From NCBI GenBank assembly GCA_036346205.1, contig JARFJB010002087.1, forward strand, positions 9,418,501 through 9,482,500: a stretch of 64,000 nucleotides of DNA. Reading direction: 5' to 3'. The stretch comes from Vesta saturnalis. Lineage: Eukaryota > Arthropoda > Insecta > Coleoptera > Lampyridae. A program made the position numbers and the translations under genes. Numbering within the stretch: the stretch's first letter is position 1; the number at the start of each line of letters is the position of its first letter. Below, one piece after another: positions 49,875 through 60,137 of this stretch. The notes beneath the pieces are model-generated. The model ran no database searches. It worked only from the letters and a program-made list of their open reading frames with translations, and had not been told where the DNA came from.

Positions 49875-51344
49875 ATTTATGTAATTTTGTATCCAAATGT
49901 TTTAGTTGAATTTTTTTGGGTGATATTTGTTAAAAAAACCTTTTTTACTCACAGAAAAAAAATGTAATAGTTTAAAAAAATGATTGGCTTAAATTATAAC
50001 CAACCAAAGTCAACTTTGTAAATAAGTGTCATCTACCGTAATACCACAAGAGGTTAAATTATTTACGGAAATTTTTTCGAGCTCATAAACATTTTGAAAA
50101 TCATTTTGTGCGAGAAAAAATTTCCAGATTTAATTTAACCTCGCGTGGTTATCGATAAGAAAATTTTACACCAAATTGTGTTTAAAATAATTTAAAGAGA
50201 AAGGGGGTGGCAGAAGAATACAAAAAACACCTTAATTATGTAAGTGTCATTATGTCAAAAAAATTCCAGTATAATTCACTGTTGGTTACCTACCCTAGAG
50301 AGAAAAAATGTCCCATAAAATACATGCGTTGTCATGGTGACCTGTCAAAAAACCATTTTGATTGGTTAAAAAGTATTGGTATGAAATTTTCTATCAAAAT
50401 CATATTGTCCCAGCCCCATTAATAGTTTCAATTTCAATCTTATTATTACGTTGAAATGAATAATGGCGTAAGGCGTATATGATTTGAAATACACGAATAA
50501 CAGACAACTTAAACTGTCGAAATTGACAAGTTTATTAGTCTCTTGAAGATAAAATAATTTAGTAGTTCCTTTTTGAAAATAATTTTATCGGTTTGTATTT
50601 CAAATGCCAGAAATACAAACTTAGGATATCAAAGTGCAAAATGTACCCAAACAAAATCAAATAACTCTTAATCATACTTACATAAAAATTAAAATAATAG
50701 AAGTAATAATCAGTTGTTTACTTGCTTTAAAAAAGCGATAAGATAACTTATTACTCCCTATTTTTAAAGTTAATTTCCTTTATTTACAGGTATCTAACTA
50801 CAGTAAAAACGGAAAGTACGGTAAAAACTTATTTGAAAAAAAATTTGTTGCAAGTCAGGATCTAAAATGAAATTCTAGAAAAAAGTCAAATTTAGGAATA
50901 AATCTCGATAATTGTAGGGAATTTAATGCTTAATAAAAATCACTGCTTATACACTTGTTGCTAGTTAGATTTAAGGGGGTCAAGCGGTATTGATTGTGTA
51001 TGAATTATATAAATGTCAAATGCAGCTTAAATAAGAAAGTAAAATTAAGGTTGCACCTATCAAACATTTTTGCGATAAAAAATATATCAGTAAACATTTT
51101 ATGTTAGTACGTACGTTTTAAACTGATTGTATTATATCACACAGTAGAACAATCTCCTTTAATTGAGAGTACAATTGAATTTATAGCTCCTGGAAAAAAC
51201 TGTGTTTCCCAAACGTTTTATTAATAAGCGGCAAATTAGTCACCGTACTCCCAACAATGTCACACTTCTTCCTCCCTCACGCACATATAAATCACCACTC
51301 TTTCACCGCAAGACCGTAAACTCGATCTAAAATCCGCGAACAAC
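49875..51344. other. Intergenic AT-rich stretch upstream of the growth-factor gene
   Basis: A 71-codon frame at 50207-50422 has no recognised domain. A small foldback lies at 50037-50154. The block TTAGTCTCTTGAAGATAAAA at 50538-50557 is inverted relative to 44329-44348 on the other side of pogo B, a hint of an older element that encloses it. Confidence 0.45.
50037..50154. mobile_element. Small foldback (118-bp MITE-like hairpin)
   Basis: The left half CGTAATACCACAAGAGGTTA and the right half, inverted, CGATAACCACGCGAGGTTA pair imperfectly. Both continue through AAATTA and GGAAATTTTTTC around a central loop near 50090. There is no coding capacity. Confidence 0.6.
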
Positions 51345-51420
51345 TGATCAGTTCACTCTTCAAAGCGCTATCAACTCTACAAGAGGTTATCAGTGTATTA
51401 TTTAAATATATAAAAAAGTC
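51345..51420 (+). promoter_or_regulatory. Candidate core promoter of the growth-factor gene
   Basis: An arthropod-type initiator (GATCAGTTCACTC, about 51347-51359) lies about 135 bases before the start codon. A TATAAAAAAG box-like string at about 51409-51418 lies closer, so two alternative starts are possible. The AT-rich setting produces TATA-like strings by chance. Confidence 0.35.
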
Positions 51421-51485
51421 GTGTACTGCTTCAAACCCATTTTTTTTTTTATTAATTAAAAAATATTAATATAAAAATATCGATT

Positions 51486-52332
51486 ATGGAAGTGTGTAAA
51501 GTGTTTTTGTACGCTATTTTGGAAATTTGCTTTTTACAATTAATCAAAATTACATGTGATGACGACGTTAACACTTGGCGTACACACGAAAAAAGGGTTG
51601 CAGGATTTTCTTGCGGACCACCTCAACCACGTTCATTTAGATTGGACGATATTTTAACCAAAGAAGAATTACCGGATATTCACACGCATGTAAGTACATT
51701 TTTTTGGATTAAATGCGCAACTTTTTATCTTATCGATAGTTTTGCTTTAGAAAAACCTTTATAAAAACATTAAAAAAAAAAACTAAGGAACATGATTGCT
51801 ACTGTACGGCCATCAATATTTAATTAGTTTAAAATCAGCCTTGAACTAGACTAATTTCCCAAGAGGAAATCCCAACTTAACTGACATTAATTTATGCAAA
51901 TATCGACATTTGTATATGCAAATTTGCACATTGGAACTTACCTATAGAAACATAATATAAATGGAGACAGTTTTAAAGATTTATTATTTTATATAATCGG
52001 CACTAAACGCAATTAATTAATAGACAAACTGATAAACTTATTTAAAATCTACTTTTAGCGTTTATACTATCAATATCTCATTTCCTTTTTCCTTCTTGTT
52101 TTAGGTATTTCCGAAGATGACAGTTTTACATAGATGCGATTCTCAATCTGGATGTTGCACTAGCAGGTCCAAGGAATGTGCTCCTCAAGTGGTTGAAGAA
52201 GTTACACTTACCTTCCGCTTACTTGGAAGTGCTGGTAAAGGTAGTTTACTGAAAGAAAAATACATACATGTATCTGCAACAAACCATACACGATGTTCAT
52301 GTCAAGCAGCGTTTGATCGACCGATTAAATAA
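51486..52332 (+). CDS. PDGF/VEGF-like secreted growth factor (two exons)
   Basis: Predicted secreted cystine-knot ligand, probably for a PVR-type receptor tyrosine kinase. Exon 1 (51486-51689, 68 codons) encodes a signal peptide MEVCKVFLYAILEICFLQLI, then FSCGPPQPRSFRLDDIL, and ends at a GTAAGT donor. Exon 2 (52105-52332) follows TTCTTGTTTTAG in the same phase: VFPKMTVLHRCDSQSGCC, ECAPQVVEEVTLTF, and NHTRCSCQ before the stop. The mature part shows the PDGF-family order C..RC-x5-CC..C..C-x-C. The Cys that usually precedes the RC motif, an interchain partner in PDGF, is Met/Thr here. NHT is a glycosylation site. At 143 residues it is close to a bare growth-factor domain and shorter than the Drosophila Pvf proteins. 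The frame is intact. Confidence 0.8.
51690..52104 (+). other. Intron of the growth-factor gene (415 bp)
   Basis: Begins GTAAGTAC and ends with a pyrimidine-rich tract and TTTTAG. It is phase 0 between complete codons. No insertion is recognised in it. Confidence 0.75.
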
Positions 52333-52593
52333 TGAAAAGGAATCTAAATTATTTTACTGTAAAAAAGTGATATTTCCAACATTGTGCCACAAACATCTCA
52401 GTCATAAAATAAGTGCCAGTGCCAATTATTTATATACTTCTGGGGCCAAGTATTATTTAAGTACATAAAAATGTATTCTTTCGCTAATTTGCCTGTGATA
52501 ATAGTATATATTTATTTTAATTTTAAGTATTTATTTTTTTTATGGCGTCCATTAAGTAGCAGTATTTGTGATTTTGTACTATGTTAATTATAA

Positions 52594-52599
52594 AATAAA
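52594..52599 (+). terminator. Polyadenylation signal AATAAA for the growth-factor gene
   Basis: AATAAA lies about 260 bases after the stop codon, followed 20-30 bases later by a GT-rich stretch (TTTTTGGTACAGTGTGTTTCG), as expected of a cleavage and polyadenylation site. Confidence 0.55.
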
Positions 52600-52624
52600 T
52601 ATAACATTCTTTTTGGTACAGTGT

Positions 52625-53366
52625 GTTTCGTAAATGTTTGTCAACTACAAAACATTATGTTGAACATATTTTAAACTAATCTTTCTTAGAGAAATAGTCA
52701 CACGTTTTCTTTAATTACACGCATTTATACTTATTGTCAGGTTGGGATTGTTATCGATTAACAATTTATTATACCTACATAAAAAAACCTAAATAATTCT
52801 AATCTGATGTTAAAAAGTGTTGTGTATAGTAATTTGCATTCAACTCTAACTAAATCACTAAAAAACCTGCTCTACATAGTAATAAAGAAAGGAATGTAAT
52901 AATTTACCTGTGAGATGCATCTGATGTAACACGCACACATACACAAATACACAATTTGCATAAATTTTCAATTCACTATTTAGTAACACTGAATTTATTG
53001 CTTGTGTACGAATATTTTACTTTATTAAGTGAATAAACATGTCCTCTTTGGTAAAATCATGGAATTAAGTAAACATTTTTGATTATTGTGACCTAAATTT
53101 CAGTTTATGGTCCATACGTATAAAATGAATTTAAAAGAAATAAGAATTCACTACCAGGTGGCGCTCAAACAAAATTTCATAAATGAATATAATATAAAAT
53201 GAAATATTCCACCTTTCACAATTTTATTTGTTTTATACAAAAAGTGACTCCAACATACAAATAAGTATTTCGCCAATCTCTTGAGGTATTGTGTAAAAAT
53301 GAATTAAGTTGCGATATTTTTTAAACTGTGGTCCAGATTGTGTGAAGTTTCTAACAGTATGACTAT
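52625..53366. other. AT-rich sequence downstream of the growth-factor gene
   Basis: No gene or transposon is recognised before mariner I. Sequence is AT-rich with a few CA-rich bits near 52930-52950. Confidence 0.45.
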
Positions 53367-53613
53367 ACAGGGTCCGGTATGGTGTTTTTGAAATGATTGT
53401 CGCACATTTATTTTCAAACCAATGTTTAAATTTATTTTTTTCATAAATTACTGAAACATTGCCATTTGCAAAAAATAAAAAAAAATCAACTGCGAAAAAA
53501 TAAAAAAAAAAAGTCAGGAATGTACGGTGTTTTTGAAATGATAGTTACGCGCGCTTGCATGATCACACTGTTTTCAAAATGTTTACTCGATGCCATATGC
53601 CATTTTGGTAAAA

Positions 53614-54800
53614 ATGGAGATTTGGTCAGTAGCACATCGTGTTTTCATTTATAACACCTTTATTGATACTGGTCGTTCTGTGATGTTGACACAGCGACGA
53701 TTTTGAAACCATTTTAATGTTGGTCGTCATGGTCATGTTCCCAAACGGGATACCATTATGAAGTGGGTGAATAATTTTCAAACAATAGGGTCTTTGAGAC
53801 AGGGAAATGCACGGGGAGGTGATCTAACTGTACGGACTCCGGAAAACATTGAAATAATGCGACAAGCAATGTAAGTCAGCCCTCGTAGTTCGGCGATACA
53901 TCACGCATGAGCTGTTCAGATGTCTGACAGGTCAGTTCGCAGAATCTTAAACCTGGACCTTCATTTTCATCCGTACAAGATTAAAATTGTTGAAAACCTG
54001 CTGCAAAACGACTTCATGAGACGACATAGATTCGCAGAAGCGATGGAGGAAATGCTGATAGGCGATATCGTTTTGATCACGAGGGACGAGGCCCACTTTC
54101 ATTTATCGGGGATAGTAAACAAACAGAATTTTCGTTACTGGCCAGCCGCAAACCCGCAACAACTGCACCAGAAATTACTATTTGGTGTGGTGTATCTCGA
54201 ACCTGCATTATTGGGCCTTATTTTTTTCGTGAAAATGGACGAACAGTGACTGTTAACTCAGGTCGCTACATTACCATATTGCGTGATTATTTCTTGCCAT
54301 AAGTCGGCACTCAACACAGTTTCGTTTCAACAAGATGGAGCGACTCGCCATACATCAAGAGCAACCATGGCTTTTTCGTGAAAACGGACGAACAGTGACT
54401 GTTAACTCAAATCGCTACATTACCATGTTGTGTGATTATTTCTTGCCAGAAGTAAGAAGACGAAACATCGATCTCAACACAGTTTGGTTTCAACAAGATG
54501 GAGCGACTTGCCATGCATCAAGAGCAACCATGGCTTTTTAAGATAAGATTTCCCAGGACGCCTGATTTCAGTGCGTGGGGATGTGGAGTGCCCTCCTCGG
54601 CCACCGGACCTATCTCCTTGTGATTACTTTTTATAGGGCTACCTAAAAGTTCCGGTTTACATAAGTAAACCACGTACTCTTGAAGCGCTTTCTGAAAACA
54701 TAACGCAGGAATTTCAAAGGATTTCATGTGCAATGCTTGGAAGATGGACAATTTCGTCACCTGTGTACAATAATGCGTCGACAAAAATGGTCGTCATCTA
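53614..54800 (+). pseudogene. DD41D transposase I with duplicated catalytic segment
   Basis: Start at 53614: MEIWSVAHRVFIYNTFIDTG, then a DUF4817-type helix region (HFNVGRHGHVPKRDTIMKWV, NNFQTIGSLRQG), RTPENIEIMRQAM and the second helix VQMSDRSVRRILNLDLHFHP. The first Asp is in LITRDEAHFHLSG. The next region is duplicated: RTVTVNS-RYIT.L to QQDGAT.H.SRATMAF occurs at 54224-54371 and again at 54372-54535, so the second catalytic Asp is present twice. The third is in DLSPCDYFL; spacing from the second D2 copy is 122 nt, one base short of 41 codons. Stops near 53706, 53871, 53908 and 54539 confirm decay. Confidence 0.82.
54224..54535 (+). repeat. Internal ~150-bp tandem duplication in transposase I
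   Basis: Two units, 54224-54371 (148 bp) and 54372-54535 (164 bp), both begin TTTTTCGTGAAAA and run to CAACCATGG. Roughly one base in eight differs, and unit 1 lacks about 16 bases that encode RRRNID in unit 2. Confidence 0.85.
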
Positions 54801-55048
54801 ACTAATGTAATCTTTCGCAGTTGACTTTGTTTTATTTTTTGCAAATGGCAATGTTTCAGTAATTTATGAAAAAAATAAATTTTAAAATTGGTTTTGAAAA
54901 TAAATGTGTGACAGCCATCTCAAATACACCATACCTCCCTGCCGGACCCTGCAGAATAAATGTAAAGACGTTGTTGCGCAGAGCCGTTTCACCGATTCCA
55001 CCCATTCAATAATAAGATGGATAAAAAGGGTACTGCAATATTTGTACT

Positions 55049-55300
55049 CCCTTAGCTATCATGGAGATAGCAGAGGGATTTTTTCTGAGAGGCAACATGA
55101 AGAAGTGAGTCCTCAGCCACCATGTCAATTTTTGCATCAGCGCGAAATTATTAAAAACTCTAACCAAATTCAGAAGTCCTCGATTTACTTTTCGTTCTGC
55201 GCCCTTAGCTACCATGGCGATAGCAGAGGGATTTTCTAAGAGACAACATGAGAAAGGGAGTCCTCAGCCGCTATCTCAATTTTTGTATCAGCGCGGAATT
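55049..55300 (+). repeat. Tandem repeat of ~152 bp (two copies)
   Basis: CCCTTAGCTAYCATGG begins at 55049 and again at 55201. In both, GATAGCAGAGGGATTTT, GAGTCCTCAGCC and TCAATTTTTG.ATCAGCGCG follow. Open frames over it on both strands are by-products. The parent repeat family is not recognised. Confidence 0.75.
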
Positions 55301-56310
55301 AGTATTCGACGAAGATGTCCATTTTCTAAAATAGCTAGTCTTCTCTTCCACCGAGACAGCATTTAAACTGAACGATATGCTTGATACCGTGTTTAGGTAA
55401 GTCACGCCTAAAGAGAGGGCGACAGTTGAATAGACCACGATTTAAGCCACTTGATCTACGATTTAGGTCACAATCTATCAGTCAAAATCAATAATACTGT
55501 GGTTCTCTCCTAAGCTCAGGCGGCACCACCCGTGCCTAAATAGACCGCGAAGGTTTACATCGCATCCGATTTTCCAGTCCATACTAATGATCGCCCTTAA
55601 GACCTACACAATTGTCACTGCTGACTAGATGAAGGTAGTTTTATTGAAGATTATCAATCTTCGCAACATCTGACTTAGACTCGATAAAGTGACGAAAGTT
55701 CGCAGAAATGCCATCCGACTTTAATCGGAGAAATCCGATCTCATAACTATTTCAGTAGCGCAAGTTGAATGCTGCAATCGTCGTATTGGTACCTTCGAAG
55801 TCAGAGACTACTACTCGGGCAATAACATTGGTAGTGATATTAATTTAGTTCGCTATAATTTTTAATGGAGCAAAACCGTTGTTTGTTGTCAGTTTGAATC
55901 ATTTAAACAGTAACGATGCAACTATTCCTATAATCACTTTTGGAATACTCTTCTGGCAGTTATTGGTGTTCAGATGTGTCCCTCCAACGTCTAGACCGCG
56001 TCTTATAAAACAATCGCTGAATAGCCGGTTCAGATTCAAGTGATATTGGTTCAAAGTCGTCACTCCAGCATTCGACAACCGTACCTTCCCCAACCATTTT
56101 ACATTTTAAAAGGATACAGAAAACGTGAATTGAATTAATGCGTACTAAATTTCCACAAGGCGTCGATTCTGTATGAATAGACACTTCCACCATCAAACAG
56201 ACGGATTCGTTGGACAATGGGGCCAGCCGGTGTAGACCAATGGATCAACTGACTGAATACCATGGCCCCGTAGGCACGGACATTTTATAAACATACAGAG
56301 TTGAAATTAT
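55301..56310. other. Unassigned sequence, somewhat higher GC
   Basis: About 1 kb with more balanced composition than the surroundings but no consistent open frame. Short minus frames near 55899-56217 show no domain. It may be a very decayed retroelement or a host remnant. Confidence 0.4.
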
Positions 56311-57262
56311 GCTCATTCGAGATGTATTTCAATGTAGTATACTCCCCTAGAATATTTTTATTCCAATCTTTCTAGTAGTTCTAGCCATTTCAATTTTAAT
56401 TTCATTTACGGGTACATAATTTCAAGTTTAAAGCAAATTGTTTACTGTCAAACTTACATTGTTTTTTAATGTTAAAAAAGTTTGCAAATTATAAAATGCC
56501 ACGATATCTGGCACATGAACTAAATAAAGGTGATCCTGATAGACGAAATGAATTAGTAGACAGTATGACCGAAATCACAATTGCCAGGCCTTTATTCTTG
56601 AATTTCTTGTGATTCAATGATGGAAGCACCTTTTTATTGAACGGGAAGGCAAATAAACAAAATTTGTGGTAGTGGGGTGGTACATTATGGATTCCGGAGA
56701 CAGCAACGCAGTATCCACAAAAGCTAAATGTTTGGGACATTTTTTATTGAACAAAATTTGGACGGTTCACTTTATTTAGAATTGTTGCAAAATGAAATTA
56801 TACCAACAATTTAACAAATAATGGAGAACAATCCGGAAGAGTTTTATCGAGGCATTATTATTATAATTTCAACAATGGCGCTCCTCCCCACTATTTTCGA
56901 GCGGTACAGGATTATTTGTACAAAGTTTTTCCAAACAGATGAGTAGGTCGCAGATGCCAAATCAAGCGGCCATCCCGTTCACCCGATTTGACCCTGTTTG
57001 ATTTTCTTTTATAGGGCTATTTAAAATCGAAAGCCAAGCAAAACGATTTAAAAGAATTAAGGCAAGGAATAATTTTAGAGTGAAAATATTCCACTGGAAA
57101 CAATTAGAACTGTGCGAAATGAAGTAAATTAAGTTAATAATTAAATTATTGTTAATGGTAGTAAATATTAAAAACAAATAGTTTTTAATACTCTAGAAAA
57201 ATTTAAATAATTCAAAAATGTTTTAAGGGAGTATACTACATTAATATACCTTTCGAATGAGC
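56311..57262 (+). mobile_element. Tc1/mariner element J (DD41D), internally deleted
   Basis: Inverted ends share GCTCATTCGA, then GTAT.T.AATGTAGTATACTCCC (56311 inward and 57262 inward), with about 50 bases of TIR. At about 950 bp it is shorter than a full mariner because the first part of the transposase is mostly gone. Confidence 0.75.
56490..57090 (+). pseudogene. DD41D mariner transposase J remnant
   Basis: Fragments in several frames read FLLNGKANKQN, YPQKLNVWD, LNKIWTVHFI-like strand, then QQ-GAPPHYFRAVQDYLYKVFPNR and PSRSPDLTLFDFLL-GYLKSK. The second catalytic Asp is lost: the sequence runs CAACAATGGCGCT, two bases short of the usual QQDGAP codons. A stop replaces Trp in the FLLWGY motif. 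Only the C-terminal half remains. Confidence 0.75.
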
Positions 57263-57329
57263 GACCCCATTCCATTTAAAAAATTGCGCCGTTTGGCGTC
57301 GCAATTAACCTATTAAAATTTTATTGCTA

Positions 57330-57361
57330 CTGAGGACGATAACTGTAAGTGTTATCGAAAC
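57330..57361 (+). other. Hammerhead-ribozyme-like core motif
   Basis: CTGAGGA is followed by C, a perfect six-base helix GATAAC/GTTATC around a TGTAAGT loop, and GAAAC. This is the order CUGANGA - helix II - GAAA of hammerhead ribozymes, known from the pseudo-LTRs of Penelope-like elements. One extra C before helix II departs from the consensus. Helices I and III and the cleavage site were not established. Confidence 0.35.
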
Positions 57362-57379
57362 ATTTAGATTTGTGTAAAA

Positions 57380-58956
57380 CATTCATACAAAAATACACCA
57401 TTGAAAACCCAGAAAAGCTAAGTACTTATTATAATATCGAGTTATTGTTTACTCTATTCCCAACATTTCCTTTCGAACGATTCAAGAAATGGGGGGGGGG
57501 GTATTACTTTATATCCTCTGTATAGTGGATTAAGTGTGAGAAGATCTTTTAGCTAAACTTCGCCCACTATAAGTCGGCGCCAAAAAAATGTAATGTAAAC
57601 TAAACAGGATAGACTGACTTGCACAACTGGAACTTTATGGTAAGCAAATTCGATTATTTAAAAGGCCTGACCAGAAAGCACAAGCACAGAACCCCTACCA
57701 AGCTAAAATCTCAATGGTTCATCGCATATAAATCTTCTTATTACTGATACAAGCTGGTGACGAAAAACGCCTTTAGCTCATGGAAAGGGCTCGTTACATC
57801 TATTCTGAAATCGAATGCTTGAGGTATCGTTTACAGAATTTTTTCCGCAAAAGTTCCTTAAAGTTAATCCTTGTTTCCATTTTCGAGACAATTTTTGGTA
57901 AATGTGTTCAATTTGTGCATCCAACTTAGATATTTGTTTACCAGTTAAAAAATGGTACACTTATAATCCTTCTCAAACACTGTTAGAAGGATCCTTCACA
58001 CCTTCTACATTGTAGCAGTTTATAAATTATGGGAACAACTAATTCTTGCAAAGATGTACGAAGACATTCCTCCTCAACCTTTCATCTTCAAAAATACGGT
58101 TTTATCCCTGAACGATGGACGATGGCCGCCTATAGGAGACTTCCAAATATTAAATGTCGATTTTTATACACATCTGGAACCTCCAGTATTTATAGATCAA
58201 CAATTTATGTTTTAAAAAATTCTAATACTTTTGTAACCAAGACGATGTTGTAATTACAACCAAAGCTTAAAGCAGATTATCATCAAAGTTAAATACCACC
58301 CTATGTATAGCCCGACTCAGCAAGTAATAACAAATATATGCTCTCTAAAGGTTTCTCGCTTCAGATAGAATCTCAAAAACCACCTTTCACAAATCTCTCA
58401 CTTCGAGGCATTTCCATTCCTTGACCTCTGCATCTTACTTTACAGATGACATACTGCACTAAAGTTCCTGAACCCCTACTTGAAGTCTGTACTTCCCTAA
58501 AGCAGCTTATTTTGAAAGAAAACTTTCCTTTCTTTTTAGTCACCAAGTTTTATCTCAGAACATTGCTTCTAGAAGAATATTGAAAAGTAGAGCCGCCTAC
58601 ACCGTGATTCCTAACATACTCCGTAAGTTTCACATAAAACACAATTCACGGACGGGCTGTCGTCTGTGTTCTCCTTATCGGCACTATCAATTTCTCATAC
58701 ATGTTCGCTATCGATAGCTTCTGCCTTAAAGTTAGACGTCTTCTAAGAGTTCTTCACTTAGCAGATCACACATCAAATGTGTCCTCTATTATTCTACGAA
58801 CTGGTACTAGTTTAGAGGTAGCACACATATTAACATTTTCTTTGAGAAAAGATTCTGACCAAAAGGTGAACTTCTCAAAACCACAATTACTCGCTTTACC
58901 ACCATCGCCAATACCTACTATTGTAATAGTATCTCAATTTTGAATGTATTATTACT
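57380..58956. other. Unassigned sequence without recognised gene
   Basis: Short frames on both strands (for example 57778-57960 minus, 58029-58253 plus, 58701-58943 plus) show no known domain. A G9 run lies near 57492-57501. Nothing else is recognised. Confidence 0.45.
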
Positions 58957-59043
58957 ATACGTTTTTCAACAACTGCATCGGAGCAGAAAATTTCAAATTT
59001 CCATATTCAACACAGTATCGCTTTGCGCACATATTTTATTTCC

Positions 59044-59126
<83 letters not shown>

Positions 59127-59364
59127 TGTGTGAGTGTGTCTGTGTGTGTGAGTGTGAGTGTGAGTGTGAGTGTGAGTGTGAGTGTGAGTGTGAGTGTGAG
59201 TGTGAGTGTGAGTGTGAGTGTGTGAGTGTGTGAGTGTGTGAGTGTGTGAGTGTGTGAGTGTGTGAGTGTGTAATACTATACGTTTTTCAACAACTGCATC
59301 GGAGCAGAAAATTTCAAATTTCCATATTCAACACAGTATCGCTTTGCGCACATATTTTATTTCC

Positions 59365-59408
<44 letters not shown>

Positions 59409-59410
59409 AT
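58957..59410. repeat. Short tandem duplication leading into microsatellite (~318-bp period)
   Basis: TACTATACGTTTTTCAACAA and the next ~75 bases, through TTTCCGTGCA and a TA tract, occur at 58957-59050 and again at 59275-59370. The first copy is followed by TG and GTGAGT repeats, the second by TG and then the long array. The two copies look identical outside the repeats. Confidence 0.88.
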
Positions 59411-59429
59411 TTTGTTTTTGTGTTGTGTG

Positions 59430-59470
<41 letters not shown>

Positions 59471-60137
59471 TGTTGGTTGAGTGTGTGTGAGTGTGGAGTG
59501 TGAGTGTGAGTGTGAGTGTGGTGTGAGTGTGAGGTGGAGTGGTGAGTGTGAGTGTGTGGGTGTGAGTGTGAGTGTGTGAGTGTGGGTGTGTGAGTGTGTG
59601 AGTGTGGTGTGAGTGTGTGTGTGAGTGTGAGTGTGTGAGGTGTGAGTGTGAGTGTGGGTGTGTGAGTGTGTGGTGTGAGTGTGTGAGTGTGTGAGTGTGT
59701 GGAGTGTGAGTGTGTCAGAGTGTGAGTGTGTGAGTGTGTGTGAGTGTGTGAGTGTGTGAGTGTGTGAGTGTGTGAGTGTGTGAGCAGGTGAGTGTGTGAG
59801 GTGTGAGTGTGTGAGTGTGAGTGTGAGAGTGTGTGAGTGTGGAGTGTGTGAGTGTGGTGAGTGTGTGAGTGTGTGAGTGTGAGGTGAGTGTGTGAGTGTG
59901 TGAGTGTGTGAGTGTGTGAGTGTGTGAGTGTGAGTGTGAGTGTGGAGTGTGTGAGTGTGTGAGTGTGGTGAGTGGTGAGTGTGTGAGTGTGAGTGTGTGA
60001 GGTGTGTGAGTGTGTGAGGTGAGTGTGAGTGTGAGTGTGAGTGGAGTGAGTGGGTGAGTGTGAGTGGTGGGTGCGTGTGCGTGTGCGTGTGCGTGTGCGT
60101 GTGCGTGTGCGTGTGCGTGTGCGTGTGTGTGTGTGTG
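59096..60137. repeat. GTGAGT/GTGTGAGT microsatellite-satellite array 1
   Basis: About 1 kb, interrupted only by the short duplicated unit at 59270-59410. The units are the hexamer GTGAGT and the octamer GTGTGAGT in mixed order, ending in a GTGTGC tract. The 284-codon minus frame over it, rich in His and Thr, is repeat translation. The right edge meets the poly(A) end of LINE copy 1. Confidence 0.93.

Larger units (their letters stand above)
53368..54951 (+). mobile_element. Tc1/mariner element I (DD41D, DUF4817-type) with ~140-bp TIRs
   Basis: The left end CAGGGTCCGGTATGGTG and the right end CACCATACC..CCGGACCCTG are inverted. The match extends about 140 bases through TTCATAAATTACTGAAACAT and ATTGCCATTTGCAAAAAATA. 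TA lies left and CA right. The transposase is on plus and its core contains an internal tandem duplication. Confidence 0.83.

Noticed and set aside
50207..50422. 71-codon frame as a host gene
   Set aside because: No domain, no splice context and no conserved partner; chance frame.
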